A stretch of 64,000 bases of DNA from Gluconobacter cadivus (GTDB taxonomy: Bacteria > Pseudomonadota > Alphaproteobacteria > Acetobacterales > Acetobacteraceae): assembly GCF_015244745.1 (NCBI RefSeq), contig NZ_JABCQI010000004.1, positions 186,001 to 250,000 on the forward strand, read 5' to 3'. A program made the position numbers and the translations under genes. The notes beneath the pieces were generated by a model, which did no database searches, had not been told where the DNA came from, and worked only from the letters and a program-made list of their open reading frames with translations. Positions 40,348-52,601 of the stretch are shown in pieces. Numbering within the stretch: position 1 is the stretch's first letter; each line of letters starts with the position of its first letter.

Positions 40348-40920
40348 TTATATTTTCTTCTCATGCCAACGACCCGGCGACCAGAGAATATCGGTTTCAC
40401 CATGATTGTTCGCGTGACGCGCAAGAACAAAGAAGTAATCAGACAATCTGTTCAAAAAACGAAGTCCCTCTACCGGCCTCTGTTCAAGAAGCGCAACACG
40501 CCGTTCTGCCCGGCGCGCAACAGTTCTGACAAGATGCGCTTGAGCCGCGACGGAACAGCCCCCTGGCAGCACGAAGCTTCTGAGTTCCTTCTGGTGTCGG
40601 CGCAGAGCCTCCAGCCTGCTTTCCAGCCATATAATGGCTTCCGAAGGCAGGCTGGAGGTACGTTCTGGGTCAGGCAGACAAAGGTCCGCACCAAGATCGA
40701 ACAGACAGGACTGGATCTGACGGATCTCGTCTTCAAGCACAGCCATCCGGGAATCCTGCGCCATGGTACAGCACAAAATTCCCAACTGGGCATTCAGCTC
40801 ATCAACAGTCCCCATCGCCTCGATCCGGTCTGAAGACTTGGGGACGCGTGTGCCATCTCCAAGAGACGTCTGCCCGCCGTCTCCACCCCGTGTTACGATC
40901 TTATCGATGCGGATCGTCAT
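40348..40920 (-). CDS. Cob(I)alamin adenosyltransferase, PduO/MMAB type
   Basis: A 190-residue enzyme that adenosylates cob(I)alamin to the coenzyme form. The N-terminal KIVTRGGDGGQTSLGDGTRVPKSS is the ATP-binding signature of the PduO family, and AEAMGTVDELNAQLG-like (here IEAMGTVDELNAQLGIL), FVLPGGCSVAAQAHLVRTVARRAER and FLNRLSDYFFVLAR complete the helical bundle. These features exclude the unrelated CobA type. No other cobalamin gene is near, so it may serve salvage of imported corrinoids. It is downstream of the DUF4142 lipoprotein on the same strand, with a 26-bp gap. Confidence 0.93.
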   Translation of the reverse strand: MTIRIDKIVTRGGDGGQTSLGDGTRVPKSSDRIEAMGTVDELNAQLGILCCTMAQDSRMAVLEDEIRQIQSCLFDLGADLCLPDPERTSSLPSEAIIWLESRLEALRRHQKELRSFVLPGGCSVAAQAHLVRTVARRAERRVALLEQRPVEGLRFLNRLSDYFFVLARHANNHGETDILWSPGRWHEKKI

Positions 40921-40946
40921 GACCTGTCCAATCCTCCGCGCTGGTC

Positions 40947-41537
40947 TTAGCGGCTTCTTTTGTGCTTCGCGTGATGACCGATGCTGCGATCGCCCATCAG
41001 ATCACGGGCGCGGGATGTATGATCCGTCAGCATCTTGTCCGTGTCCGTAGCGAGGGTCTTGATGTCCGGCGTGCCGCCCGAAGCCTGAGCCGTCGCGATG
41101 GCCTTGCTCAGATCCGGCGTGCGGATGCTGACGATATCGCGCAGGAACATCCGGTCGAACGCAGCGCCGTAAAGATGGGAAAACGACTCGACATGCTCCT
41201 GATCGGCCGCATCAATCTTGGAGGCAACCGTCAGATTGGCGTCTGAGGCGATCTTGGCGACGGCTTTCTGATTGGTCGTGTAATCACCCTGAACGGTCGA
41301 ACCGAAGGCTTTGACCACGTCACTGTTGCTATGGGTCGCGGCCAGCGTCGCAATGGCGATCTGGGTCTGATCCATCTCATCCACCTGCTGGAGGAACGCC
41401 GCATCTGCCGTCGTCAGCTTGTAGGTCGAAGCGACGCTCGGCAGCGCAGGCGCAGGCGGCGCATCGGGAGCGTTACAGGCCGCAAGACCGGCGAGAAGGC
41501 CCGCGGACAGACACAGGCGGAGATACGAAACAGTCAT
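40947..41537 (-). CDS. DUF4142 lipoprotein
   Basis: A 196-residue protein with a lipoprotein signal (LRLCLSAGLLAGLAAC, lipid Cys21) followed by a Pro/Ala spacer and a helical DUF4142 domain (TTADAAFLQQVDEMDQTQIAIATLA and the block HVESFSHLYGAAFDRMFLRDIV). DUF4142 proteins are four-helix-bundle relatives of ferritins found in the envelope, with no settled function. The ATG at 41537 is preferred over one at 41645 because the signal peptide begins there. The extreme C-terminus is basic (HHAKHKRSR). It precedes the cobalamin adenosyltransferase on the same strand and is divergent from the DUF423 gene. Confidence 0.85.
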   Translation of the reverse strand: MTVSYLRLCLSAGLLAGLAACNAPDAPPAPALPSVASTYKLTTADAAFLQQVDEMDQTQIAIATLAATHSNSDVVKAFGSTVQGDYTTNQKAVAKIASDANLTVASKIDAADQEHVESFSHLYGAAFDRMFLRDIVSIRTPDLSKAIATAQASGGTPDIKTLATDTDKMLTDHTSRARDLMGDRSIGHHAKHKRSR

Positions 41538-41652
41538 CGAAGCTTCCTTTTTCAAACGCGCCTGCCTCGAAAAGACAGGCCGCGACAGACTGACAATGCA
41601 CTCATGACAGTCTCTCATTCGCTGTTCAGACAACACATGATACATTCACGGC

Positions 41653-42087
41653 ATGTCCGCAAACCCCATCCAGCCCGGTACACCAGTTCTGCTTCGAGGC
41701 AGTTTCATTTTCGCGGCCCTCTCTGCAGCGTCCGGCGTCATGCTCGGCGCCCTGTCCTCCCATCTGCCGGACCGATTATTTGCCGTTCCGGGTGGCAGGG
41801 CCATGCTGCATTCCGCAGTGGAAATCCAGATGTGGCACGCCCTTGGGCTCGGTCTGTTTTCCCTGAACGCTGCGCGCCTGTCGCCTCGGCTGATCCGCAT
41901 GGCGTGCCTGTGCATGGCGGTCGGCATGGTTCTGTTCTGCGTGCCCGTCACCCTGCTTGCGCTGTTTGACCTGAAGCTGGGGCCAGTCTCGATTGGCCGG
42001 ATCGCGCCTTATGGCGGGACGATGCTCATGCTTGCATGGTGTCTGGCAGCCGTTTCGGCCCTGAAAGTCAGGCCCGGTTTTTTCTAA
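41653..42087 (+). CDS. DUF423 family small membrane protein (YgdD-like)
   Basis: A 144-residue inner-membrane protein with four hydrophobic segments. The N-terminal ALSAASGVMLGALSSHLP and central AVEIQMWHALGLGLFS with RIAPYGGTMLMLAWCLAAVSAL are the DUF423 pattern (E. coli YgdD). Function is unknown for the family. The 3' end overlaps the next, opposite-strand gene by 20 bp. Confidence 0.88.
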   Translation: MSANPIQPGTPVLLRGSFIFAALSAASGVMLGALSSHLPDRLFAVPGGRAMLHSAVEIQMWHALGLGLFSLNAARLSPRLIRMACLCMAVGMVLFCVPVTLLALFDLKLGPVSIGRIAPYGGTMLMLAWCLAAVSALKVRPGFF

Positions 42088-42400
42088 GCTTCCGAAAAAT
42101 CAGAAATCCGACGGACTGGACGGCAAGTGCCAGCAGAAAACAGGCCACCATGATTCCGGTCAGGATCAGTTGCTCGCGTCCGACCCCTGAGTCGATATGA
42201 AACAGGCTGTAGAGTTCCTGCCAGACAGACGTTCCAGCGATATGCTGCGCGGCCTTGATGGCCGGTTGCCAGAAACGGAAGACCGATGCAAAGGCCAGCG
42301 TTAACGCCACGAGGATTGCTGTCCGGATCAGGGTTTCCGTAACACTGACTTCACGCGGAGACGCGACTTGCGGGCGGGGTGCTGCTTTTTTCAAACGCAT
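42068..42400 (-). CDS. Hypothetical membrane protein
   Basis: A short frame of 110 residues (starting MRLKKAAPRPQ) with two hydrophobic segments (about residues 25-40 and 80-100) and a basic C-terminus (FRKLRKNRA). The ATG at 42400 has AGGAAAGG just upstream; an ATG at 42430 with AGGA is also possible. The 3' ends of this gene and the DUF423 gene overlap by 20 bp on opposite strands, which is compact but permissible. No family recognised. Confidence 0.55.
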   Translation of the reverse strand: MRLKKAAPRPQVASPREVSVTETLIRTAILVALTLAFASVFRFWQPAIKAAQHIAGTSVWQELYSLFHIDSGVGREQLILTGIMVACFLLALAVQSVGFLIFRKLRKNRA

Positions 42401-42474
42401 GACCTTTCCTGAAAATTGGGCTTTAATCATCTGTTCCTGTCATTCTGCGTTATGGCATGCAGAGGACAACATCA

Positions 42475-43008
42475 ATGAAAGCCTTTTTCATGAACCGTTC
42501 CCTTCTTGCCGCCGGCCTTGGTCTGGCGCTGACTGCAACCCTTCCGGCACATGCCGCATCCACAACGCCAGCAGTCCCCGCCCCACAACTGACCGAAACA
42601 TCTGCACCGCCCGTAGCAGCGCCCTATCCCGATACCTCCGTAGCGCACGAGCAGGTGGAACAGGCCTTCGCGCTCGCGAAGAAAACGCATCGCAAGGTTC
42701 TGCTCGATTTCGGCGGCAACTGGTGCCCGGACTGCAAAATGCTCAGCGGCATTTTCGCATTGCCTGATGCGGCACGCTGGCTGGACAGCCAGTTCGTGGT
42801 GGTACCGATCAATGTCGGACGCATCAACACCAATCTCGATCTGGCGGAACGCTATGGCGTGACCATCAAGGCCGTCCCGACCGTCATTATCGTTACGCCG
42901 GAAGGTCATGCCCTGAACGGCGACGGCTCCAAGGCGCTTGGCAACGCCCGCAGCATGTCACCGCAGGCTGTTCTTGACCTCATTTCCGATTGGAACAAAC
43001 GCGGATAA
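42475..43008 (+). CDS. Periplasmic thioredoxin-like protein
   Basis: A 177-residue protein with a signal peptide (SLLAAGLGLALTATLPAHA, cut near residue 27), then a Pro/Ala/Thr-rich linker of about 25 residues. A thioredoxin fold with active site WCPDC follows (Cys84-Pro-Asp-Cys87), preceded by KVLLDFGGN and followed by AVPTVIIVTPEGH with the cis-Pro. This resembles DUF255/Thioredoxin_7-type proteins that reduce or assemble periplasmic thiols. The ATG at 42475 has AGAGGA about 8 nt upstream. It is terminated by the hairpin at 43016-43039 and is convergent with the M3 peptidase. Confidence 0.85.
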   Translation: MKAFFMNRSLLAAGLGLALTATLPAHAASTTPAVPAPQLTETSAPPVAAPYPDTSVAHEQVEQAFALAKKTHRKVLLDFGGNWCPDCKMLSGIFALPDAARWLDSQFVVVPINVGRINTNLDLAERYGVTIKAVPTVIIVTPEGHALNGDGSKALGNARSMSPQAVLDLISDWNKRG

Positions 43009-43015
43009 GTCCTTG

Positions 43016-43039
43016 AGGCTCCGGTTTTTTCCGGAGCCT
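43016..43039. terminator. Hairpin between converging genes
   Basis: AGGCTCCGG (43016-43024) pairs with CCGGAGCCT (43031-43039) around a loop of six T. It lies directly after the thioredoxin-like stop and 10 bp before the stop of the convergent peptidase gene. There is no T-run downstream on either strand, so it is a weak terminator or a 3'-end stabiliser. Confidence 0.5.
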
Positions 43040-43049
43040 TACTCTATCC

Positions 43050-44738
43050 TCAGAGCGCGAGCACCTGCTCGGCTTCATGGACGACTTCAGCGAGCACATC
43101 CGCTTCAAACGGAGAGGTCAGTCCCGCTTCGGACACGAGTTGCGCGAACGGTTTCGACCCACCTTCGGCGCAGAGCCTGCGGTAGATTTCCAGCGTCCCT
43201 TCCCGGTCCAGACGCGCCCCCAGCCAGAGTTGCAGCGCACAGCACTGCGCCAGCGCGTAGTCGATGTAATAAAACGGCAAGCGGTAAATATGGAGCTGCG
43301 CCTGCCAACGGCCACCCTTGGCCGGATAGGCCAGATCGCCCCAGTCCCGCCAGGGCATGTAGAGTTTTTCAAGCCGCTCCCAGGTCTGATGCCGTTCTTC
43401 TGGCGTCATGTCAGGATGGGCATAAATCTCATGCTGGAAGTGATCCACACAGACGCCATAGGGAAAGAACGACAGCGCATCGATCAGATGCATGCGCCGA
43501 TATCGTTCTGCCGCGCCATTCTCGACCAGTTCTCCAATCTGCGGCCAACTCAGGAACTCAAGGCCCATGGAGTGGATTTCCGCCGCTTCCATGGTCGGCC
43601 AGAGTTGATCGATCCACGGCAGATCACGGCTTTTCCAGTTCTGGAACGCATGACCCATTTCATGGGTGAAAACGCCGATATCGTTATGGGTGCCATTGAA
43701 GTTAGCGAAAATATAAGGCGTCCCGACCGTCGGAAAAGACGTACAGAAGCCGCCTCCCGCCTTGCCCTCTCGGTTTTTCAGATCGAGATACCCAAGATCG
43801 CGCATCTGGACGTAAAAATCCGCCATTTCCCCTGAAGGATCGAGGTCGCGGAACATGGTTTCAGCGCGCGCCACCAGTAGGTCATGATCGCCAGCGGGCT
43901 CGGGGTTGCCCTGAAGGTCAATCAGAGCCTCATCCCACGCCATCACCTTGTCCCAGCCCATTTTCAGACGACGACGCTCCATGAGCGCGCTGATCAGGGG
44001 TGTGACATAAGCCAGAACCTTCTCTCGAAAGGCTGCGACCTGCTCAGGACCGTAATCTGTCCGGCGCATCCGGCGATACCCGAGTTCGATATAGTTATCG
44101 AAACCAAGGGTTTTCGCCATCCGGTCCCGCAGAGCGACCAGTTTGCCGTAAAGGGCATCCAGTTCAGCGCCGTTCTGCTCGAAAAAATCCCAGCGCGCCT
44201 TCTCCGCCGCATGACGGACATCCCGATCCATGCCCTGAAGATAAGGCACCAACCCCGACAGGTTCAGGACTTTCCCATCAAAAGCGATTTTCGCAGCCGC
44301 CAGAAGCGCCGTGTATTCCCCTGAAAGACGGGCTTCCTCTTCCAGATCCGTACTGATACGCGGATCGAATGTGGTCGTATCAGCTTCCCAGAGCCGCACC
44401 ACATGCGACGTTACAATGGCTTCAAGACCCGCGCGGTCGGGATCGGCCAGAAGACGCTTCTTGACCGTCACCTCATGATCGGTTGCGACCGGAGACAACC
44501 GATCCGCATAATCCCGATCTGCCTTGGCGGTCTCATCCTGTGTATTGCGCGAAAATTGCAGATGAACGTGCGATGCCCACGACTCATACTCGCGTCGGAC
44601 AGCATCAAAAGCCTTCAGGGCTTCCACCCGGTCCCCGGCATCCAGCAGAAACGCGATGGCATCGTAGCGCGCTTTGAGCGACTGCTCGTCAAGCCGGGGG
44701 AAAGACAGTTTGGAAAAGGGGGGGAGTGTCTTCGTCAT
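43050..44738 (-). CDS. M3-family oligoendopeptidase (PepF-like)
   Basis: A 562-residue zinc metallopeptidase. The HExxH motif is HEMGH at residues 359-363 (His359 and His363 bind Zn, Glu360 is catalytic), with the third ligand in the GLEFLS region of the downstream helix. The size and the helical surroundings (ARWDFFEQNGAELDALYGKLVALRDRMAK-like segment, VGTPYIFANFNGTHNDIGVFTHEMGHA) fit the M3B/PepF branch. Such enzymes degrade short peptides in the cytoplasm. The ATG at 44738 (MTKTLPPFSK) is preferred; an open frame continues 12 codons upstream. Confidence 0.9.
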   Translation of the reverse strand: MTKTLPPFSKLSFPRLDEQSLKARYDAIAFLLDAGDRVEALKAFDAVRREYESWASHVHLQFSRNTQDETAKADRDYADRLSPVATDHEVTVKKRLLADPDRAGLEAIVTSHVVRLWEADTTTFDPRISTDLEEEARLSGEYTALLAAAKIAFDGKVLNLSGLVPYLQGMDRDVRHAAEKARWDFFEQNGAELDALYGKLVALRDRMAKTLGFDNYIELGYRRMRRTDYGPEQVAAFREKVLAYVTPLISALMERRRLKMGWDKVMAWDEALIDLQGNPEPAGDHDLLVARAETMFRDLDPSGEMADFYVQMRDLGYLDLKNREGKAGGGFCTSFPTVGTPYIFANFNGTHNDIGVFTHEMGHAFQNWKSRDLPWIDQLWPTMEAAEIHSMGLEFLSWPQIGELVENGAAERYRRMHLIDALSFFPYGVCVDHFQHEIYAHPDMTPEERHQTWERLEKLYMPWRDWGDLAYPAKGGRWQAQLHIYRLPFYYIDYALAQCCALQLWLGARLDREGTLEIYRRLCAEGGSKPFAQLVSEAGLTSPFEADVLAEVVHEAEQVLAL

Positions 44739-44792
44739 GATGCAAGTCTGACACTCCCCTGCTTCTGCGTCCATGCCCTGCCTTTGTTGCCG

Positions 44793-47236
<2,444 letters not shown>

Positions 47237-47286
47237 CTAGGCATGTTCCAAGGGTTTTGACCACAGCCAGCCGGGCTGCGAACAAC

Positions 47287-47322
47287 AAAAAAGGCGCCCT
47301 CCCCAAGGAAGGCGCCTTTTTT
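47287..47322. terminator. Intrinsic terminator downstream of leuB
   Basis: A-run plus GGCGCC (47287-47298) pairs with GGCGCC plus T-run (47311-47322), with an inner TCC/GGA pairing. On the plus strand T residues follow (GCCTTTTTTG); on the minus strand the A-run gives a T-tract too. It lies between the leuB stop and the aspartate aminotransferase start. Confidence 0.8.
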
Positions 47323-47346
47323 GTGTCAGACAGAGCCCGCAGAAGA

Positions 47347-48456
47347 TCAGGCCAGCTTTTCCATCTCGCGCAGCACGGCCTGCCCCATCATTTCGGTGCC
47401 GACTCGAGCCATGCCCGGAGACATGATATCGCCTGTCCGCAGTCCCGAAGCCAGAACGTTGGACACAGCCGTCTCGATCAGGTCGGCATCCTCGCCACGA
47501 TTAAGCGAATACCGCAGTAACATAGCGAAAGACAGGATCTGGGCCAGCGGATTGGCGATCCCCTTGCCAGCGATGTCCGGCGCACTGCCATGGATCGGCT
47601 CATACAGGGCATTGCGCTTGCCATCGGCGCGAACCGGGCCAAGCGTTGCGGAAGGCAGCATCCCGAGCGAGCCCGTCAGCATCGACGCCAGATCGGACAG
47701 GATATCCCCGAACAGGTTGCCTGTGACAATGACATCGAACTGGTTCGGGTCACGCACGAGCTGCATCGCGCAGTTGTCAGCCAGCATATGTGAAAGCTGG
47801 ACGTCGGAATATTCGCGCTTGTGAATGTCGGTTACGACCTCCTTCCACAGCAGGCCGCTTTCCATGACGTTACACTTCTCGACCGAACACACACGGTTGT
47901 CGCGCTTGCGGGCCAGATCGAACGCCACGCGCGCCACACGCTCGATTTCGGACGTCGTATAAACTTCCGTGTTGATACCGCGACGGGAGCCATCTGGCAG
48001 CGTTTCGATTCCACGCGGCTCACCGAAATAGATGCCGCCGACCGTTTCGCGAACGATCATCAGATCAAGCCCGCGCACCACTTCCGGCTTCAGCGCGGAG
48101 GCGTCAATCAGGGCATCAAACAGCTTGGCCGGACGCAGATTGGCGAACAGTTCAAGTTCTTTGCGGAGCTTGAGGATCGCCACTTCCGGGCGCTTGTCGA
48201 ACCCGACATGGCTCCAGGCCGGATCTCCCACCGAGCCAAACAGTACCGCGTCAGACTGGCGGGCCAGTTCAATGACCTCATCGCGGATGGGGACCCCATG
48301 CACGGCCAGCGACGCTGCGCCGACAAGTTCTTCCGTGATTTCAAGCTTCAGTCCGCGATGCGCACTCATCCAGTGCACGATCCGCGCCACTTCGCGCATG
48401 ACTTCCGGTCCGATCCCGTCTCCGGCCAGAACCAGAAGCTTGTGTGCGTCGCTCAT
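47347..48456 (-). CDS. leuB: 3-Isopropylmalate dehydrogenase LeuB
   Basis: A 369-residue NAD-dependent decarboxylating dehydrogenase, third step of leucine synthesis. Signatures are [61 protein letters not shown] and the Mg-binding [15 protein letters not shown], plus [18 protein letters not shown]. The ATG at 48456 overlaps the leuD stop by 4 nt; the frame stays open 11 codons upstream without conservation. Together with leuC and leuD it forms the leuCDB unit. Confidence 0.97.
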   Translation of the reverse strand: MSDAHKLLVLAGDGIGPEVMREVARIVHWMSAHRGLKLEITEELVGAASLAVHGVPIRDEVIELARQSDAVLFGSVGDPAWSHVGFDKRPEVAILKLRKELELFANLRPAKLFDALIDASALKPEVVRGLDLMIVRETVGGIYFGEPRGIETLPDGSRRGINTEVYTTSEIERVARVAFDLARKRDNRVCSVEKCNVMESGLLWKEVVTDIHKREYSDVQLSHMLADNCAMQLVRDPNQFDVIVTGNLFGDILSDLASMLTGSLGMLPSATLGPVRADGKRNALYEPIHGSAPDIAGKGIANPLAQILSFAMLLRYSLNRGEDADLIETAVSNVLASGLRTGDIMSPGMARVGTEMMGQAVLREMEKLA

Positions 48457-49079
48457 TTCACAGTCCCTATGGTAATTGACGGCACCCACGCACGAGCCAG
48501 GCGATGTTCAAAGCTGCTGATTTCGGCATCATGGGCCATGGTCTGTCCGATATCGTCCAGCCCTTCCAGCAGCATGTGACGACGGAACGGATCGACCTCG
48601 AACGCGATGGTCTCACCATTCGGACGCACAATCACCTGACGCTCCAGATCCACCGTCAGACGCGAATTCGACCCCTGACGGGCATCGTCCATCAGTTCGT
48701 CGCAGATCTCGCGCGGCAGCGGGATCGGCAGGATACCGTTCTTGAAGCAGTTATTGAAAAAGATATCGGCAAAGCTGGGCGCGATCACACAACGGATCCC
48801 GAAATCCAGCAACGCCCACGGGGCATGCTCGCGCGAAGATCCGCAGCCCAGATTGTCGTAAGTAATCAGGATTTCGGCGTGCCGGTATGGCTCCTGATTA
48901 AGCACGAAATCCGGCTTTTCATTGCCATCGGCGTCATATCGCTGGGCCGCGAAAGCATTCTTCCCCAGACCGGTCCGCTGGATGGTCTTGAGAAAGCGGG
49001 CCGGAATGATCTGGTCCGTGTCGATGTTCTCGGTCGGCATGGGCGCCGCAATGGCGGTCAGTTCCGTGAACTTGTCCAT
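48453..49079 (-). CDS. leuD: 3-Isopropylmalate dehydratase small subunit LeuD
   Basis: A 208-residue swivel subunit that, with LeuC, isomerises isopropylmalate. Signatures are [45 protein letters not shown] and [11 protein letters not shown]. Its start shares the last base of leuC (stop 49079-49081) and its stop overlaps leuB by 4 nt, consistent with coupled translation of the two dehydratase subunits. Confidence 0.97.
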   Translation of the reverse strand: MDKFTELTAIAAPMPTENIDTDQIIPARFLKTIQRTGLGKNAFAAQRYDADGNEKPDFVLNQEPYRHAEILITYDNLGCGSSREHAPWALLDFGIRCVIAPSFADIFFNNCFKNGILPIPLPREICDELMDDARQGSNSRLTVDLERQVIVRPNGETIAFEVDPFRRHMLLEGLDDIGQTMAHDAEISSFEHRLARAWVPSITIGTVK

Positions 49080-50506
49080 CAGACAGTCTCCTTCACCAGT
49101 TCACGCACATCGCACAAACGTCCCGTCACAGCCGCGGCTGCCGCCATGGCAGGCGAGCAGAGATGCGTGCGACCATCCGGGCCCTGACGGCCTTCAAAAT
49201 TACGGTTGGATGTCGAAGCACAGCGCTGGCCCGGCGTCAGACGATCCGGGTTCATCCCCAGACACATCGAACAGCCTGCCTCACGCCATTCAAAACCGGC
49301 ATCAAGGAACACCTTGTCCAGTCCTTCCACTTCAGCCGCATGTTTCACCAGACCGGAGCCGGGAACGATCATAGCCCGAACGCCCTCGGCAACATGGCGA
49401 CCACGCACCACGTCCGCAGCAGCGCGCAGATCTTCCAGACGGCTGTTCGTACAGGAGCCGATGAACACGACATCCACTGGCGTCCCGGCAATTTTCTGCC
49501 CGGCTTCGAGACCCATATAATCCAGAGCACGCTGGATCTGGGCAGCACGGGCCGGATCGGCAACGTCTGACGGAGATGGCACGGAACCGTCGATCGGCAG
49601 CACGTCCTGCGGGCTGGTGCCCCATGTGACGGACGGGATGATCTCTTCAGCGGCGAGCGTGACTTCCGTATCGAAATAGGCACCTTCGTCAGACGCCAGA
49701 CTGCGCCAGTACTCACAGGCCTGCTCGAACGCTTCGCCCTTCGGCGCGAACGGGCGGCCCTTCACATAGGCGAAGGTCGTCTCGTCAGGCGCGACCAGAC
49801 CTGCACGCGCACCGGCTTCGATGGACATGTTGCACAGCGTCATACGCCCTGCCATGTCCAGATCACGGATCGCAGATCCTGCAAATTCAATGACATGGCC
49901 AGTGCCACCCGCGGTGCCAATGCGCCCGATGATGGCCAGCATGATGTCCTTGGCCGTTACGCCCGGACCGACCTTGCCTTCGACCGAAACACGCATGTTC
50001 TTCGCGGGCTTCTGCAGGATCGTCTGGGTCGCGAGCACATGCTCGACCTCGGACGTGCCGATCCCGAATGCCAGCGAACCAAGAGCGCCATGCGTGGAGG
50101 TATGGCTATCGCCGCAGACGATCGTCATGCCCGGCAGGGAAATGCCCTGCTCCGGCCCGACAACATGCACGATCCCCTGAGAGGCGGAACGCAGCGGGAA
50201 ATAGGGAACGCCGAATTCGGCAACATTCTTCTCAAGCGTTTCGATCTGGAGGCGGCTCTGCGGCTCCTCGATCGGCTTGGAACGGTCGGACGTGGGGACG
50301 TTGTGGTCCACCACGGCCACCGTGGCATCCGGACGACGCACACGGCGCCCGGACAGCCGCAGACCTTCAAAGGCCTGCGGGCTTGTCACCTCGTGAACGA
50401 GGTGACGGTCGATGTAGAGGATGCACGTCCCGTCTTCGAGACGTTCGACGACATGATCGTCCCAGATCTTGTCAAAAAGGGTTCTGGGCGAATTGGTAAC
50501 GGGCAT
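49079..50506 (-). CDS. leuC: 3-Isopropylmalate dehydratase large subunit LeuC
   Basis: A 475-residue aconitase-family enzyme with a [4Fe-4S] cluster. The cluster cysteines are in [14 protein letters not shown] and [14 protein letters not shown]. Other blocks are [35 protein letters not shown] and [17 protein letters not shown]. The 21-bp gap to rplS upstream and absence of an obvious promoter suggest possible read-through from the ribosomal unit. leuA is not in the window. Confidence 0.97.
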   Translation of the reverse strand: MPVTNSPRTLFDKIWDDHVVERLEDGTCILYIDRHLVHEVTSPQAFEGLRLSGRRVRRPDATVAVVDHNVPTSDRSKPIEEPQSRLQIETLEKNVAEFGVPYFPLRSASQGIVHVVGPEQGISLPGMTIVCGDSHTSTHGALGSLAFGIGTSEVEHVLATQTILQKPAKNMRVSVEGKVGPGVTAKDIMLAIIGRIGTAGGTGHVIEFAGSAIRDLDMAGRMTLCNMSIEAGARAGLVAPDETTFAYVKGRPFAPKGEAFEQACEYWRSLASDEGAYFDTEVTLAAEEIIPSVTWGTSPQDVLPIDGSVPSPSDVADPARAAQIQRALDYMGLEAGQKIAGTPVDVVFIGSCTNSRLEDLRAAADVVRGRHVAEGVRAMIVPGSGLVKHAAEVEGLDKVFLDAGFEWREAGCSMCLGMNPDRLTPGQRCASTSNRNFEGRQGPDGRTHLCSPAMAAAAAVTGRLCDVRELVKETV

Positions 50507-50527
50507 CCTGTCTCTACTCCGAACGGT

Positions 50528-50920
50528 TTAGGAAGCGGCCTTGCTGTCCGCCTTCGGCAGATCGCGGGGACGCTCGGCAATACGGGCGGACTTGCCCGAA
50601 CGGCCACGCAGATAATACAGCTTTGCGCGACGGACCTTACCGCGACGCACGACTTCGATGCTGGCGATCGACGGTGCATACAGCGGGAACACGCGCTCAA
50701 CGCCTTCACCGTTGGAGATCTTGCGAACCGTGAAGTTGCTGTTCAGACCCTTGTTGGAACGGGCGATAACAACACCTTCGAAGCTCTGGACACGCTCACG
50801 CGTGCCTTCGACAACGCGGACGCCAACGCGGACCGTGTCACCTGCAATGAACTCGGGAACAGCGCGGACGCCGGAAAGACGCTCGATTTCGCGCGCCTCA
50901 TACTGCTGGATAATGTTCAT
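50528..50920 (-). CDS. rplS: 50S ribosomal protein L19
   Basis: A 130-residue protein, slightly longer than the 115-120 typical because of a C-terminal tail rich in Lys and Ala ([12 protein letters not shown]). The core [63 protein letters not shown] is diagnostic. The ATG at 50920 (MNIIQQYEA) is chosen because AGGAG lies just upstream; a TTG six bases earlier is unlikely. It follows trmD in the usual rpsP-rimM-trmD-rplS order. Confidence 0.97.
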   Translation of the reverse strand: MNIIQQYEAREIERLSGVRAVPEFIAGDTVRVGVRVVEGTRERVQSFEGVVIARSNKGLNSNFTVRKISNGEGVERVFPLYAPSIASIEVVRRGKVRRAKLYYLRGRSGKSARIAERPRDLPKADSKAAS

Positions 50921-50944
50921 GACCAAACTCCTGAAAACAAAACT

Positions 50945-51649
50945 TCAATGGACCTGCTGTCGTGCCAGATACGCATCCCAGAGGTCCGGGCGGCGCGCCT
51001 TCGTGACGGCGATTGATTGTTCATGGCGCCAGCGGGCGATAGCACCATGGTTGCCGGAGAGAAGAATGTCGGGCACGTCCCGCCCGTCCCACACTGCCGG
51101 CTTGGTGTATTGTGGATATTCAAGAAGCCCTTCGGCGAAGCTCTCATCCTGACCGCTGACATCTGACCCCATGACGCCGGGGAGGAGCCGTACGCACGCA
51201 TCCAGAAGAGTCAGAGCAGGAATTTCTCCACCTGACAGTACGACATCGCCCATACAGAGCTGTTCGATATCGTGCTTTTCCAGAACGCGCTCGTCCACGC
51301 CTTCAAAGCGCCCACAGAGAACGACGACCCCCGGCCCGGACGACAGGCGCTCCGCATCTTCATGCGACATGCGCTTGCCCCGTGGCGTCGGGTAGACAAC
51401 CGGGCGCCCATCCAGCGCGGGAAGCGCCGAGAGGGCCGTATCCAGAACGTCTGCCCGCATCACCATGCCGGCTCCGCCACCAAAAGGCGTATCATCGACG
51501 GCCCGGTGACGTCCCAGTCCATGCTGGCGCAGATCATGCGCCTCACAGGACCAGATCCCCCGCTCCAGCGCCCGGCCCGCAAGGGAGAATCCCAGCGGCC
51601 CCGGGAACATGTCGGGGAAAAGGGTCAGGATGTCCGCGCGCCAGCTCAT
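50945..51649 (-). CDS. trmD: tRNA (guanine37-N1)-methyltransferase TrmD
   Basis: A 234-residue SPOUT methyltransferase that modifies G37 next to the anticodon to prevent frameshifting. Diagnostic blocks: [25 protein letters not shown] and the knot region [16 protein letters not shown], with [24 protein letters not shown], and [19 protein letters not shown]. It starts 4 nt inside the rimM end and sits 24 bp upstream of rplS. Confidence 0.97.
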   Translation of the reverse strand: MSWRADILTLFPDMFPGPLGFSLAGRALERGIWSCEAHDLRQHGLGRHRAVDDTPFGGGAGMVMRADVLDTALSALPALDGRPVVYPTPRGKRMSHEDAERLSSGPGVVVLCGRFEGVDERVLEKHDIEQLCMGDVVLSGGEIPALTLLDACVRLLPGVMGSDVSGQDESFAEGLLEYPQYTKPAVWDGRDVPDILLSGNHGAIARWRHEQSIAVTKARRPDLWDAYLARQQVH

Positions 51650-52188
51650 GCCCGCACCTGGACCTCGCCGGAAAGATCCCCCTCAACCTCGACTTCAACA
51701 GGAGGAACAAGGGTCACTTCCCGTTTCGCGAGATCAACGCGCGGCACACAGGCCAGCGTGAAAGGCACGATCAGACCACGATCCACTTCGAGGCTGACGC
51801 CTGCGCCGTAATCGTGAACGACCGACACCGTCCCGAGAACCTCTCCGTCTTCCGAGACAGCCGTCATACCGATCAGATCGGCATGATAGAATTCGTCGTC
51901 TCCGGCTTCCGGAAGAACGGTACGCGGAACATACAGCTTGGCATTGACCAGACGTTCGGCGGCCGTACGGTCAGGAAGATCCTGGCCTTCGGCATCCGTC
52001 AGTGCAGCCACGCCAGCCGAAATCCAGCGTGCCGTCCATGCCCTGCCCTGCCCGTCATGCAGCACGCCCAGCGTCTCGACCGAAGCCGGATCATCTGTGG
52101 CAGCATGAAGATGCACCAGACCGCGGACACCGTGCGGACGACCGACGGTGGCAATCAGGACATCGCTGTCAGGGTTGAAGCGGGGCAC
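51646..52188 (-). CDS. rimM: 16S rRNA processing protein RimM
   Basis: A 180-residue two-domain protein (RimM N domain, then PRC-barrel) assisting 30S head assembly with S19. N-terminal [18 protein letters not shown] and barrel [22 protein letters not shown] are characteristic. The C-terminus is basic/acidic ([17 protein letters not shown]). It sits between rpsP (28 bp) and trmD (4-nt overlap). Confidence 0.94.
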   Translation of the reverse strand: MPRFNPDSDVLIATVGRPHGVRGLVHLHAATDDPASVETLGVLHDGQGRAWTARWISAGVAALTDAEGQDLPDRTAAERLVNAKLYVPRTVLPEAGDDEFYHADLIGMTAVSEDGEVLGTVSVVHDYGAGVSLEVDRGLIVPFTLACVPRVDLAKREVTLVPPVEVEVEGDLSGEVQVRA

Positions 52189-52216
52189 GTCTCGGGCTTC
52201 CTGAAAAGCAGCTCAA

Positions 52217-52561
52217 TCAGGCCGCAGCAGCGGCAGCAGCAGCCTTGGCGCGTTCCTGAGCCTTCGCCTTCGGAGCGGACTGCTTGGGCTGCTCGTTGTA
52301 GGTCGGCTTCGGAGCCAGGCCTGCATTACCGAGGAAACGGGCGACACGGTCCGTGGCGAGGGCGCCGTTGGACAGCCAGTGCTTGATGCGCTCGTCAACC
52401 AGACGGATACGGTCGGCGTGATCAGCCGGCAGCATCGGGTTGTAGGAACCAACCTTCTCGATGAAACGGCCATCGCGCGGGCTGCGGCTGTCAGCAACAA
52501 CGATGTGGTAGTAGGGACGCTTCTTGGCACCTGCACGTGCAAGGCGGATCTTGAGGCTCAT
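52217..52561 (-). CDS. rpsP: 30S ribosomal protein S16
   Basis: A 114-residue protein. The core [38 protein letters not shown] is typical and the rest has [19 protein letters not shown]. The C-terminal ~30 residues are a low-complexity basic tail ending in an eight-alanine run, which is longer than in E. coli S16 (82 residues). Start ATG is conserved. It is the first ribosomal gene after ffh in the minus-strand unit. Confidence 0.96.
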   Translation of the reverse strand: MSLKIRLARAGAKKRPYYHIVVADSRSPRDGRFIEKVGSYNPMLPADHADRIRLVDERIKHWLSNGALATDRVARFLGNAGLAPKPTYNEQPKQSAPKAKAQERAKAAAAAAAA

Positions 52562-52601
52562 GAAATACTCCTAAGAGACAGAACTTGTAAAACGGGACAG
52601 A

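Noticed and set aside
49895-52386. Long plus-strand frames opposite leuC, rplS, trmD and rimM
   Set aside because: They mirror the conserved minus-strand genes and have no motifs of their own.
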